The translations under genes were made by a program, and so were the position numbers. This document shows, piece by piece, positions 33,849 through 43,545 of a stretch of 64,000 nt of DNA. Numbering within the stretch: position 1 is the first letter of the stretch; each line of letters starts with the position of its first letter. This DNA comes from JAJTFW01 sp964534995 (GTDB lineage Bacteria > Bacteroidota > Bacteroidia > AKYH767-A > OLB10), in NCBI GenBank assembly GCA_964534995.1, contig CAZHSC010000006.1, positions 1 to 64,000 of the forward strand. Direction: 5' to 3'. The notes below the pieces were generated by a model. The model was given only the letters and a program-made list of their open reading frames with translations, was not told the origin of the DNA and did not search any database.

Positions 33849-34817
33849 TTATTTCTCAGCAGGAATTCTGATTTCAAATATAGATCCTACGGGGTGGTTG
33901 GGCCTTACTTTAATGCTTCCTTTGTGAAGATTTACAATGTGTTGAACAATATAAAGACCAAGGCCGGTGCCTTTGGTGCGCCGGGTGTCTTCATTGCCGA
34001 TACGGTAAAATTTTTCGAAAATGCGCGTTCTTTCTTTTTCGCTTATTCCTATGCCTTCGTCGCGGATAGTGACCACCGCTTCCTGCATATTTCTGCTTAA
34101 ACTGATTTCAATGGTGGTGCCGGCAGGAGAATATTTTTCAGCGTTTTCAAAAAGATTAAAAAACATGGAAGTAAGGGCCATCCTGTCACCTATAATTACG
34201 ATGCCGGGGGTGATAATTTCCTTGAAAACATGATCACGATCCTGTCTTTCAATATATTCACTGGTCAATTGTTGGATAAACTCAGAAAGGTTTATGCTCT
34301 CTGAATGATAATCGAAACTGTTGCTTTCAAGGCGTGACGCGAACAATGCGTTCTCTACAAGTAAATTGATCCGTTCGGTTTCTAATAAGGCTCTCCGGAT
34401 GATTTCCTGCTGTTTGGACCGTTCAAGTTCTCTTTTCTGTATAGTTTGAAGATTTAACTTGACTGCAGCCAGTGGTGATTTGAATTCATGGGTGATGGAT
34501 AGCAGAAAATTTTTTTGTTGACGGGCCAGCGCGAATTCCTTCCTGAATGCTTCACGGGTTTTATAAATTCCAAAAATTAATAGAGCCAAAAATACACTCC
34601 CCTCACCCATAACCATTAACAGGCGTTTTTTCAAATCATTGTCAAAAAGAAAATGTTCTTTTTCAATCGATGCCCGGTCTTTATGCACCAGTTCCGTCAT
34701 GTCTTTCCGGTAACTTACCACTTCCTTGTTAAGGTCTATCAACAGGTAAGCCCACCATGTAAATTGCAATAAAATGTAGGCTACAAGGATGTAAAATATC
34801 AGAAGCGGTCTTGCCAT
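33849..34817 (-). CDS. Membrane sensor histidine kinase
   Basis: 322 residues. Two membrane segments (about 5-25 and 68-88) enclose a short ~45-residue periplasmic loop, then a HisKA domain with the phospho-acceptor His in SITHEFKSPLAAVKLNLQ. The HATPase domain has N-box NLFENAEKYSP, G1 DEGIGIS and G2 GTGLGLYIV. No response regulator is adjacent. The nearest is the single-domain receiver about 8 kb away at 42919. The signal is unknown, and the small sensor loop suggests sensing of membrane state or a partner protein. Confidence 0.92.
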   Translation of the reverse strand: MARPLLIFYILVAYILLQFTWWAYLLIDLNKEVVSYRKDMTELVHKDRASIEKEHFLFDNDLKKRLLMVMGEGSVFLALLIFGIYKTREAFRKEFALARQQKNFLLSITHEFKSPLAAVKLNLQTIQKRELERSKQQEIIRRALLETERINLLVENALFASRLESNSFDYHSESINLSEFIQQLTSEYIERQDRDHVFKEIITPGIVIIGDRMALTSMFFNLFENAEKYSPAGTTIEISLSRNMQEAVVTIRDEGIGISEKERTRIFEKFYRIGNEDTRRTKGTGLGLYIVQHIVNLHKGSIKVRPNHPVGSIFEIRIPAEK

Positions 34818-34979
34818 GACAGGGATCAGGACCGTAAAGTTACAGTATTGTTATGTGTTCAGCATCATGCTAACAGTATTATTTTTACCGGTTTCGAGGT
34901 TAGGCCTCCGGTTGCGCTGAAAACTGAGTGATGGGTCCCGCGATGTAAAATCGGGGTTGAAGGGGAACATGCTGAATGG

Positions 34980-37900
34980 TCAGTCCTCTATTTCAATGGA
35001 GGTGCTGTTGCCGTCAAGACTCCTTACCGGAGTCCAGATGCCTTGAGGGCTTAAGAACTCAATGACATAGTTTTCAACACCCGTGTTCCATTTTTCATAA
35101 GGGCTCCAGGTAAGAAAAGTACGGTGGTTTTTCCAGAATCCTTCCAGTAAAATATTCTTTCCGATATTGCTTTCCAGCCCATGAATCTGGCAGTCGTTTA
35201 CTACTACAACTTTATATGAATACGAAGTTTGTTGAACAGAAGCATCGTTGTCGATGTAACTGTGTACTGCGGCGGGTTCAGTAGTAATATGTGTCCAGGT
35301 GATGCTGTCGGTACTTCTGTATATCCTGTATTCAAGTACACGCTCGGGGTGAATAAGGGGCGCTGTCCATTCAGTGAGGATGTTCAGGTTGTCTACAACG
35401 GTTGAACGTACGATCAGTGACTGCTGGTTTTCGAAAATGTTTTCCGGCCATGCGTCGGAAGTGTCGCTCCATGCCTGAAAGGGATTTCCGCAAAGATCAA
35501 CGGCTTCAATCCTGTATTCATATTCAAATGGACAGATAATGGAACTGTCGGTGTAATTAAGGGTTGTACTTGGAAGGCTGGCGATCAGTTGAGATGTTCC
35601 CGAAGGCCTTTCCCTGCGGTATAATCTGTATTCATTAAAATGGCAGCCCTGGTAAGCGGTCCAGTTGAGGAGTATGTCTGTTCCGTTTGCGGCAGCGTTC
35701 AGGTTGATGGTGGTGTGCGCCGTACTGCTGTCTAACGATAATGCATACCCGCATTTATCATAGGCCTGTATTTTATAAGTATAGGTGTTGCTTTTGGTTA
35801 CCAGGCCGGTGTCGGTGTAGCTGCTGGTTGACATCGTTGCCGAAGTGTACGGTGTGTTGTCTGTGTAAACCAGGTCCCAGCCGCCTAAAGCAGGATTGTA
35901 GCGATACAGGCGATAGGCCGCAATATCCGTTTCCGGTGAATTGAACCAGGTTATTTCCACCTGTTCATCATTGATGACGCTTGCAGAGGCTATAGGACAT
36001 TGTGCGGGTGGCAGTGTATCCGCAATGTCAATATACTGAAGTTGCGTGGCAGTGTCGGAACAGCCATTGCTGTTTGTCACGGTAAGGCTTACATTAAAGG
36101 TGCCGGAACTGTTGCAAAGCAAAGCAGGGTTTTCCTGTGTATCATTTGTGAAACCAAAGTCCCAGAAATATTGTGGGGCAATTGTATCCGTTGAGAGGTT
36201 GATAAATTGGATGGTGCCCCCAAAGCAGGAATATGTGGTATCGGAGGAGAAGGAAGCGAACGGAGTCGTCAGCGACGTTATACCCGGCGCAAAAGTAAAG
36301 GTATCCGTACACCCGAAATTATTTACAGCAACAAGCACGGGTATGTACATTCCCGGGGTGGTGTAAGTGTGTAGCGGGTCGGGATTTTGAGAGGTAGAAC
36401 CATTGCCGAGTTGCCATTGGAAGGAACTGGCTCCGCTTGACAAATTGGTGAACTGAACCTGTAATGGATTGCAGCCCGAAAGTATATCGGCGCTTGCCGA
36501 TGCTGTGGGAGAGGGATGGATCACAACTGAAGTATATGCCGTATCGGGGCAGCCATTGCTGTTGGTGATAACAAGTGTAATCCGGTAAGTGGTATCATTG
36601 GTAAACAAAGGCTGGAAAATGGAATCTGTTCCCGAGGTACCGTTATCGGCTGTCCACAGGTAGTTGGGCTGTTGGACCAGAGAGGAGTTGCTGGTAAAAG
36701 TAAGGTTGGCCGGTTCGCAACCCGTGGTGTCGCTGGAGGTAATGGCTGCCATGGGTGTCTGTAATACCTCGATACCCGTGTTGAACTGGAAGGTGTCTTT
36801 GCATCCGAAGTCTGTAGTGGCAATCAGTTCCGGGTAATATTGCCCTCCACTGAGATAAGTATGCGTGGGGTCACTGACCTGGCTGCTGTTGCCGTCTCCA
36901 AGGCTCCATGAATAGCTTACAGCGCCCTGCGAAAGGTTGATGAAGGAAGTGGTGAAACTGGAGCATCCGCTGCTGTCGCTTACGGTAGCCGCGGCAATGG
37001 GTTTTGGATGGATGCGAAGTGGCAGAGGATAGATATAGGACGAGGCGCATCCTATGGAATCCACTGTGATGAGCGTTATGGTATAGGTTCCTGTGTCCTG
37101 GTAAACATGTGTAGGATTTTGTGTGGAGTCAATGGCGCCATCGCCAAAATCCCAGTTCCAGCTATGGGCATTGATGGAGGAATCTGTGAACTGGACGCCC
37201 TGCCCCTGACAACCTGATAAGGTTGAAATTTCAAATTTGGTATAGGTTCCGGGAATGGTGATATAGTCTTGCCTTATCATGGTGTCGCTGCAGCCAAAAC
37301 TGTTGGTGGCAATCAGTGTAACGGTATAAGTGCCGGGTATGTAATAGATATGCTGCGGATTAATATGGGAGGATACGCCGCCATCGCCAAACGACCAGCT
37401 GAACTGAGTGGCGTCGGAAGTGGTGTTTACAAAGCTGATTTGTGTGGGAGAGCACCCGGCCAGTGAGGGAGAGTAAAAATCTGCATCGGGCGTTGAAACA
37501 ATAACCATGTCGGGATATACAATGGTGTCGAGGCAGCCTCCCGGAAATGCTGCGATAAGTGTTACGGTATAATGTCCGTTGGTGCTATACAGATGCGAAG
37601 GATTTTGCGCTGTCGATACGCTGCCATCGCCGAAATCCCAGTTCCATGCAATGGCTCCGTTCGACAGGTCCGTGAAGTTGACAGCATGCGGTATGCAACC
37701 GTTCGCGTCATCAACAGTTGCCCCGGCAGCATAATAAGGAAACGGTGCCTGATAGGAGGTGTCTGTACAGCCGTAAATGTCGGTCATGATGAGCTGTATG
37801 GAATCCGTAGGATCTGTATAATAGGTGTAAACCGGGTGCTGCAGCGTTGAACTGTCACCGTTGCCGAAATACCATTGCCACTGTGCGGCATTGGGGCTCA

Positions 37901-40496
37901 GATCGGTAAATTGTACCGTAACCGGCATGCACTGTCCGCTCGTTGTGAAAGTAAATGCGCTGAGCGGCTCCACCACTGTGAGATAGGCATTGGCAGTATA
38001 CGTTAGCGAACATGTATTTTGTATCGCCGTTAAGGTTATAGTGTATACACCTGACTGAAGATAGGTATGCACCGGATCATTGTTGGTGGAGGTGTTTCCG
38101 TCGCCAAAATCCCAGATATAAGAAGACGCATGTTGGGAAGTGTTTTGAAAGGCAACGGGAGCGTTGATACAGCTGATAGTGCCCGCCGTAAATGCGGGAG
38201 ATGGATTGTTCACCACTACCGGTAACGCGAGTTGGAAGGTGTCCAGGCATCCCAGTGTATCGGTGGTAATCACTTCCACCTGATAGGAACCCGTTGCAGG
38301 GTAGGTATAGGAGGGCTGGAGTTGCGCTGAACCGTTTCCGTCTCCGAAATTCCACAAGGCATTGGTAAATGCCAGTGAATCGATGAGTCCAAATTGTATG
38401 GTATTGCCCAGGCAGATATCCTGACTACTGGCAGTGACCGGATTGGCGTGACCAAGTGTGATGGTGGTGTTGATGGTACTGAGGCAGCCTTCACCAATAG
38501 TCATATTTAATACGACAGTGTAGGTGCCACCTTGCTGGTAAGTATGTGTCGGACTCGGAAGAGTGGATGTGGTTCCGTCACCGAAATCCCAGTTGTAAGA
38601 GGTGATGTTTGCCGTTTGTGTGGAAAAAGTAAGTGTATAGGGCTTACATGGATTGTTGAAAGTGAAATCAACGGGTTTTGGTTCATGGGGAATCACCTTA
38701 ACAATGGCATAGGGATTAAAAGTCTGACTGCAGCCTCCCGGCATGGATGTCTGAAGCGTTACCGTATAAATGCCCGGAACAGGATATAGTGTACTTGGCG
38801 ATTGTGAATTTGAACCGCTGCCATTGCCAAAGTTCCAGGTCCATGCATTGCTTCCGGTAGTCGGATCCGTAAAAGCAATGGGATTGTCCTGACACACCAG
38901 CAGGGTATCCGGAACGGTATAGGCAATCTGTCCGCTGATTACGCTGACATAACTGGCTTTATAAACGGTGTCCTTGCAACCGAATGAATTGGTTACGATC
39001 AGGTATACGGTGTAATTCCCGATGGCATTATACGTATGGCTGGGATGTTGCAGGGTGGATGTGCTTCCGTCGCCAAAATTCCAGAAAAAGCTGTTTACAT
39101 TAACCGCGTTTCCGGTATGTGTAAACTGAACAGTCATTCCCGGGCAACCTATCAGCGGTGTACCTGTAAAATAGGCCCTGGGAGCGAATGACTTTATGAG
39201 TTGAGGCCTTGTAAGAAAGGTCCGGCAACCGTTTGCGGAGGTAGCTGTAAGTGTTACGCTGAAGAAACCGCCATTGTTGTAAGTGGTAGTTGGATTGGTT
39301 AAAACTGATGAGTCACCGTTGCCGAATTTCCACTCATAGCTTGCCGCTCCGGTAGTGAGGTTGATAAACTGTGCCGTAAAGGGAACACAGCCACTGTCCT
39401 GGAGTACTGTAAAATTTACAGTGGGCATGGCATCAACCACAACGAGGCCGGGATAGCTTACGGAACCATTGCAACCGCTGGTGGTGGTAACAGTAAGCGT
39501 TATCGTATAAGTTCCCGGGTTTGTATAGGTATGCTGGGGGTTGTCGGTATTGGATGTGGTTCCATCACCAAAGTCCCAGCTCCAGGTTACTGCATCCGGA
39601 ACCGTACAGTCAAATTGAATGCTGAGTGGTCCGCAGCCTGCGCTGTCATTCATGGTAAAGGACGGAACCAGGCTGTTACCAATAGTGATGTTGTTGGAAG
39701 TATAAGCCGTGTCGCTGCAACCGTTGGCAGAAGTAACCACCAGCCTCACCGGATAGTTACCGGCCGCCGCGTATTGATGCGACGGATTCTGAAGGGAAGA
39801 ACCGGTTCCGTCGCCGAAATCCCAGCTCCATGTACTGATATTGTTGCTGCCGGAACTGAATTGAAACAGGGTGCTGACATCACATGCGGAAGTCTGGTTG
39901 ACGCTGATCTGCGCCTGAGGGGCAGGATGGATGGTGATGTACCCGTTTTTAATGGCAATGTCCTGACATCCGAAAATGTTGGTTGCAATCAGTTTTACAT
40001 TATAGTTCCCGCTGCTGGTGTAGATGTGCGAAGGATGTGTTGCGTTAGAAGAACTGCCATCGCCAAAATCCCAGATATAGGTATTACCACCGGATGTAAG
40101 ATTGGTAAAAATAATGGAAGAATTGTCCTCGCAGGCGCTCAGTTGTGAAGCGCTGAAATCGGCAACGGGGTCGCCAAGTATGGTTACGGTCTGGGTAGCC
40201 GTATCCTTTTGTCCGGTTGCAGAAGTGGCAACCAGCATCACCGTATAGGTTCCTGCATTAATGTAGGAAGTGGAAGGATTGGGTAAGGAAGAAATATTTC
40301 CGTTACCAAGACTCCACTGATAAGTGATGGCACCCGTTGAAGTGTTGGTGAAATTGACAAGTAACGGTGCGCAACCGCTGTCCTGACTGCTGATAAACGA
40401 AGCTACGGGCACCTGGGCCCGTAGATAAGTGGTAGCTGTAAGCAGGAACAGCAGGCTCAGATATTTTGCGGATACCCTATACGCTGTTCTTTTCAT
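34980..40496 (-). CDS. Giant PKD-repeat surface protein, C-terminal sorting domain missing
   Basis: 1838 residues with a signal peptide (about 1-28, ending YLRAQ). I count 18 PKD-type domains at roughly 80-residue spacing, recognised by W-x-FGDG/FGNG motifs followed by NPxHxY. Numbers 16 (YLWTADNG) and 18 (YFWDFGFTN) are degenerate. Four fibronectin III-like domains follow from about residue 1500 (for example YRLYRYNPALGGW, YRLYRRERPSG, YRIYRSTDS). The fourth is cut short: the protein ends at NSTSIEIED. Bacteroidota proteins of this layout normally end with a gliding motility-associated (T9SS type B) domain, which is absent here and in the other frames of the 160 bp downstream. Likely an adhesin. 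Confidence 0.85.
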   Translation of the reverse strand: MKRTAYRVSAKYLSLLFLLTATTYLRAQVPVASFISSQDSGCAPLLVNFTNTSTGAITYQWSLGNGNISSLPNPSTSYINAGTYTVMLVATSATGQKDTATQTVTILGDPVADFSASQLSACEDNSSIIFTNLTSGGNTYIWDFGDGSSSNATHPSHIYTSSGNYNVKLIATNIFGCQDIAIKNGYITIHPAPQAQISVNQTSACDVSTLFQFSSGSNNISTWSWDFGDGTGSSLQNPSHQYAAAGNYPVRLVVTSANGCSDTAYTSNNITIGNSLVPSFTMNDSAGCGPLSIQFDCTVPDAVTWSWDFGDGTTSNTDNPQHTYTNPGTYTITLTVTTTSGCNGSVSYPGLVVVDAMPTVNFTVLQDSGCVPFTAQFINLTTGAASYEWKFGNGDSSVLTNPTTTYNNGGFFSVTLTATSANGCRTFLTRPQLIKSFAPRAYFTGTPLIGCPGMTVQFTHTGNAVNVNSFFWNFGDGSTSTLQHPSHTYNAIGNYTVYLIVTNSFGCKDTVYKASYVSVISGQIAYTVPDTLLVCQDNPIAFTDPTTGSNAWTWNFGNGSGSNSQSPSTLYPVPGIYTVTLQTSMPGGCSQTFNPYAIVKVIPHEPKPVDFTFNNPCKPYTLTFSTQTANITSYNWDFGDGTTSTLPSPTHTYQQGGTYTVVLNMTIGEGCLSTINTTITLGHANPVTASSQDICLGNTIQFGLIDSLAFTNALWNFGDGNGSAQLQPSYTYPATGSYQVEVITTDTLGCLDTFQLALPVVVNNPSPAFTAGTISCINAPVAFQNTSQHASSYIWDFGDGNTSTNNDPVHTYLQSGVYTITLTAIQNTCSLTYTANAYLTVVEPLSAFTFTTSGQCMPVTVQFTDLSPNAAQWQWYFGNGDSSTLQHPVYTYYTDPTDSIQLIMTDIYGCTDTSYQAPFPYYAAGATVDDANGCIPHAVNFTDLSNGAIAWNWDFGDGSVSTAQNPSHLYSTNGHYTVTLIAAFPGGCLDTIVYPDMVIVSTPDADFYSPSLAGCSPTQISFVNTTSDATQFSWSFGDGGVSSHINPQHIYYIPGTYTVTLIATNSFGCSDTMIRQDYITIPGTYTKFEISTLSGCQGQGVQFTDSSINAHSWNWDFGDGAIDSTQNPTHVYQDTGTYTITLITVDSIGCASSYIYPLPLRIHPKPIAAATVSDSSGCSSFTTSFINLSQGAVSYSWSLGDGNSSQVSDPTHTYLSGGQYYPELIATTDFGCKDTFQFNTGIEVLQTPMAAITSSDTTGCEPANLTFTSNSSLVQQPNYLWTADNGTSGTDSIFQPLFTNDTTYRITLVITNSNGCPDTAYTSVVIHPSPTASASADILSGCNPLQVQFTNLSSGASSFQWQLGNGSTSQNPDPLHTYTTPGMYIPVLVAVNNFGCTDTFTFAPGITSLTTPFASFSSDTTYSCFGGTIQFINLSTDTIAPQYFWDFGFTNDTQENPALLCNSSGTFNVSLTVTNSNGCSDTATQLQYIDIADTLPPAQCPIASASVINDEQVEITWFNSPETDIAAYRLYRYNPALGGWDLVYTDNTPYTSATMSTSSYTDTGLVTKSNTYTYKIQAYDKCGYALSLDSSTAHTTINLNAAANGTDILLNWTAYQGCHFNEYRLYRRERPSGTSQLIASLPSTTLNYTDSSIICPFEYEYRIEAVDLCGNPFQAWSDTSDAWPENIFENQQSLIVRSTVVDNLNILTEWTAPLIHPERVLEYRIYRSTDSITWTHITTEPAAVHSYIDNDASVQQTSYSYKVVVVNDCQIHGLESNIGKNILLEGFWKNHRTFLTWSPYEKWNTGVENYVIEFLSPQGIWTPVRSLDGNSTSIEIED

Positions 40497-40534
40497 AGAT
40501 GGTAAACAAAGGCGCTGCAGTAAACCGCATGACC

Positions 40535-41113
40535 TTATTTGTTTTCTTCTTCGCCCTGGGCGTAATTTTCGAAATTGGAAGCCTGATTGATCACTGAACT
40601 TACCGAACTGTAAAGCTGCGTACCTTCCTTGGTAATTTTCTTAACCCGGTAGTATGCGAAACCCGCAGGGGGCGTTTTGTCAATCCATGAATAGTAGAGT
40701 TCTATTTCTGAACCAATACCCTCTTTAACTCCTACTGATTGGAATTCCTGTCCGTTACCGGAACGTTCAATAACATACACACAGTCTTCAGTTTCGTATT
40801 TGGAAGTCCAGCTCACGAATACCTTACCACTGTTATACACCGTAGCATAATTGTGGATGTTTACTCCATCGGTGTTTGCGCTTAACGGAGATACCTGCTG
40901 TATGGGCTGTGTGGTTTGTGCCATACTGCTGCCCGCTGCAGCCATGAGTAAGAGGAATACGATCGTCTCCACGAGGAAGAGGAATTTGAATGCAGACCCC
41001 TGCTGCTCATCGCGGTTGAAATAGCGTTTAGGTTTTGAATACATCAGCATCCTGTTTTCGCGGATGATTTTGTAGAAATCTTCGGTGTGTGCCTGGTTAT
41101 TCATATTCAACAT
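40535..41113 (-). CDS. Small exported FN3-like protein with long N-terminal extension
   Basis: 192 residues. A 40-residue charged N-terminus (HTEDFYKIIRENRMLMYSKP) precedes a strong hydrophobic segment (about 43-62, FKFLFLVETIVFLLLMAAAG) and a SMAQ cleavage-like end. This would be an extended signal peptide or a membrane anchor. The outer part (about 85-175) resembles one FN3/T9SS-associated repeat: VFVSWTSKYETEDCVYVIERSGNGQEFQSVG and AFAYYRVKKITKEG-like strands (actual segment GFAYYRVKKITKEG). It lies 38 bp upstream of the PKD giant on the same strand, so they are probably co-transcribed. Confidence 0.65.
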   Translation of the reverse strand: MLNMNNQAHTEDFYKIIRENRMLMYSKPKRYFNRDEQQGSAFKFLFLVETIVFLLLMAAAGSSMAQTTQPIQQVSPLSANTDGVNIHNYATVYNSGKVFVSWTSKYETEDCVYVIERSGNGQEFQSVGVKEGIGSEIELYYSWIDKTPPAGFAYYRVKKITKEGTQLYSSVSSVINQASNFENYAQGEEENK

Positions 41114-41407
41114 TTTTATGTCATTGACAAGTTACGGGCATATATACGCAGGATACATGCTTAAAGGTTACATACCTTCCTTTTGTAAGGTTTTTCGTTT
41201 TTTTATCCGTTTTTCGTCCGGGTAGAAGTTTCAAAATATTTGGTGTGCGGAAATGATGAAAGCATCCCCCGCGGCCTGATTACGAAGGATGGCGGATATT
41301 GTTTCAATGTACCCCTTTAGCCTTATAAAAATGGATTAGGAAACCTTGTGAGTGTATATCCGTATTAACCGGCATAAACTGTAATTTCTAATTAAGCACC
41401 CTATACA

Positions 41408-42865
41408 ATGGAAATCTTAAGTAAAACAATCAAGAAACTGACCGAGGACGAATATCAGCAGCTGCTGCAGGAAGTGTCGGGGAAAAAGAAGAACAAGCCT
41501 TTTATGGTTCTTGAAACTACCCGTCACAGGGAAGTGGAGGATAGTGAAATGATGGAGATCCTGCAGGTGAATCCAAGCGCCTATTACACGCTGAAATCAC
41601 GTCTGAATTCCAAGATAGCTTCTATTCTCAGTAAGAAGGTGCAGAATCCGATTCAGGCGCTGATGGACGAAGTGTCGCGCGTACCCGCGCATCTTTTTGG
41701 CAATAACAGGGAATTTTCGGTACGCGCCCTCCGTGAACTGGAAAAGCAACTGATAGAGTATGACCTGAACGCGGAACTGATACTGGTTTACAAAACGCTT
41801 TCACAATTGCATCTGTATTCGGAGGAATATGATTTTTATGAAAACAAATTCAATAAGCATGTTGCTTTTTCACTTGCGGTTTCAAAAGCTGAAAACCTCT
41901 TTTTCCGCCTGATAAAGAAACTGGGTATCTATCAGCTCAACGGGCAGGAGTCTGATCTGGAAGAGGTGATTATGATGAAACGTGAGTTGAGTAATATTTG
42001 TGAACTCTACGATTCGCATCGCTTGTATGTGCTGTATAATATTGCAAGGATTTATTATTTGTGCAATGTCCCTCATAAGCTGGATGGCTTAAAAGCCCGC
42101 GAAATAGAAGTGGAAGCGGTGCTGCAGCGCATGACGAAAATTTTTGAAGACTACCCCATGGATACATTTTATCAGAATATAAAGTGTATTACTGATATGC
42201 TGTACTTTGAATATTATGTACGAACAGGGAATATGGTAAGGGCCGATCACTATATACAGAAAATTCATCAGCAGCTTCCTGAAATGACGGAAAAGCACAT
42301 GATGAACTTCTTCGTCATTCAGTTCCTGCGTTCCAAAGTAGTGAAGTACCAGACTGATGGTAACCTTGATCACCTTCAGCATTACGCGGATAAACTGGAG
42401 AAGTATTGTGATTTCAGTCAGGAGGAAGTGTACCACTTCATCTGCGTGAAAAGGTATCTGGCCATTGTTCGCTTTTATCAGCGCGATTTCCAGGGTGCAG
42501 CAAAGAAAATCAATGAACTAAGGAATCAGATGTCATTGAAACAGCATCTGTATACCGATATCGACTCAAAACTTTTCCAGGCTTTGCAGTATTGTATCAT
42601 GGGTGACGACAGCCTGTGCATGCAGATTATCTCCAGCCTTAAGCGCCAGATACGTGAACAGGATGCCGAATATGAATCGGCACGCTACCTGATGAAATTG
42701 TTGAAAACAGCGCTGAAGCCTGCCGATTACCGCCGCAAAGTGAAAAAAATTGGTGAGATGTGGACTGAGTTTGAGTCCATAAATAAAGGAAGCCTCCCGG
42801 TGATCAATTACGTTAAGGTAGATGAAAATGTTATCAGGAAAATGAGCAATCCGATAAAGGAATAA
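41408..42865 (+). CDS. Helical (TPR-like) protein of unknown function
   Basis: 485 residues, no signal peptide, almost entirely alpha-helical. Short helix pairs are spaced roughly as in TPR or SEL1 proteins (LYVLYNIARIYYL, FYQNIKCITDMLYFEYY, YLAIVRFYQRDFQGAAKKI). The N-terminal ~75 residues include MMEILQVNPSAYYTLKSRLNSKIASIL, which could be a helix-turn-helix-like segment. I do not recognise the family. It diverges from the FN3/PKD genes across 294 bp, so a regulatory link is possible but unproven. A strong terminator follows. Confidence 0.75.
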   Translation: MEILSKTIKKLTEDEYQQLLQEVSGKKKNKPFMVLETTRHREVEDSEMMEILQVNPSAYYTLKSRLNSKIASILSKKVQNPIQALMDEVSRVPAHLFGNNREFSVRALRELEKQLIEYDLNAELILVYKTLSQLHLYSEEYDFYENKFNKHVAFSLAVSKAENLFFRLIKKLGIYQLNGQESDLEEVIMMKRELSNICELYDSHRLYVLYNIARIYYLCNVPHKLDGLKAREIEVEAVLQRMTKIFEDYPMDTFYQNIKCITDMLYFEYYVRTGNMVRADHYIQKIHQQLPEMTEKHMMNFFVIQFLRSKVVKYQTDGNLDHLQHYADKLEKYCDFSQEEVYHFICVKRYLAIVRFYQRDFQGAAKKINELRNQMSLKQHLYTDIDSKLFQALQYCIMGDDSLCMQIISSLKRQIREQDAEYESARYLMKLLKTALKPADYRRKVKKIGEMWTEFESINKGSLPVINYVKVDENVIRKMSNPIKE

Positions 42866-42882
42866 TCTTAACCAAAAACTTT

Positions 42883-42920
42883 AAAAAGAAGCTGCCTGTA
42901 TAAGGTGGCTTCTTTTTTTT
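42883..42920. terminator. Bidirectional terminator between convergent genes
   Basis: AAGAAGCTGCC and GGTGGCTTCTT form a stem with a short loop. It is followed on the plus strand by a run of T and flanked on the minus strand by CTTCTTTTTAAAG. It serves the helical protein gene and overlaps the last codon of the response regulator. Confidence 0.8.
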
Positions 42921-43314
42921 AAAAAATAATGGCGTTGAGGTATTTTTCGCTGAGTGGCTTGTTAACGTATTTAAATACGTGGGCATTGGTGGAAGCCCGG
43001 TTAATATCATCATGTGATATGGAGGAGGAAAGTACCACAATTTTTGAAATACCCTTTAGTTCGTCAGAGAGGTTTTCAAAATCATTCAGGAATTCAAAAC
43101 CATCTTTAACCGGCATATTCAAATCAAGAAAAATAATTTCAGGATAATCTGCGGCCTGGTTCAGGCCCCGGAGGTAATCAAGAGCAGCGTCGGCCGAATT
43201 TTTAACAATTACCTCTTTCGCAAAATGACTGGAGGTAATCATCCTTTCATTGATGAAGTTGTCGATCTCGTTGTCGTCGATCAGCAGGACCTTACGAAAG
43301 CGAGTTGGTTTCAT
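42919..43314 (-). CDS. Single-domain response regulator
   Basis: 131 residues from the ATG at 43314 (KPTRFRKVLLIDDNEID). The receiver fold is complete: acidic pair Asp13-Asp14, phospho-acceptor Asp64 in IIFLDLNMPVKDG, Ser in VVLSSSIS, and Lys in YVNKPLS. There is no output domain, so it would act through protein contact, as CheY-like and Rcp1-like proteins do. The stop codon lies in the terminator shared with the opposite gene. The frame extends to 43371 into tRNA-Phe, which rules out the longer start. The cognate kinase is not known. Confidence 0.92.
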   Translation of the reverse strand: MKPTRFRKVLLIDDNEIDNFINERMITSSHFAKEVIVKNSADAALDYLRGLNQAADYPEIIFLDLNMPVKDGFEFLNDFENLSDELKGISKIVVLSSSISHDDINRASTNAHVFKYVNKPLSEKYLNAIIF

Positions 43315-43339
43315 CGAATCAATTGAGTTTAAAATTTTG

Positions 43340-43412
43340 TGGTGATGGACGGAATCGAACCGCCGACACAAGGATTTTCAGTCCTTTGCTCTACCAACTG
43401 AGCTACATCACC
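43340..43412 (-). tRNA. tRNA-Phe (GAA)
   Basis: A 73-nt cloverleaf: acceptor GGTGATG/CATCACC, D arm GCTC...GAGC, anticodon stem AAGGA/TCCTT with loop CTGAAAA (anticodon GAA), T arm GGCGG/CCGTC with loop TTCGATT, discriminator A. CCA is not encoded. Confidence 0.98.
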
Positions 43413-43545
43413 GGTGTTAGGGCTCGCAAAAGTAAGATATTTTTAGGAAAAACAAGCGTCATAAGGAAAGCCTTGATTTTCATCCGAAAGAAATTACAGA
43501 TCAATTAAATAGATTTTAAAATCGAATTAATCCTAATATTGCTTT

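Noticed and set aside
34850..34985. Stop-codon readthrough or programmed recoding of the PKD gene
   Set aside because: The frame after the TGA stays open only about 40 codons and encodes no FN3 or sorting-domain sequence; no recoding signal was seen.
33849..43314. Histidine kinase at 33849 and response regulator at 42919 as a cognate pair
   Set aside because: They are 8 kb apart with unrelated genes between; nothing in the sequence links them specifically.
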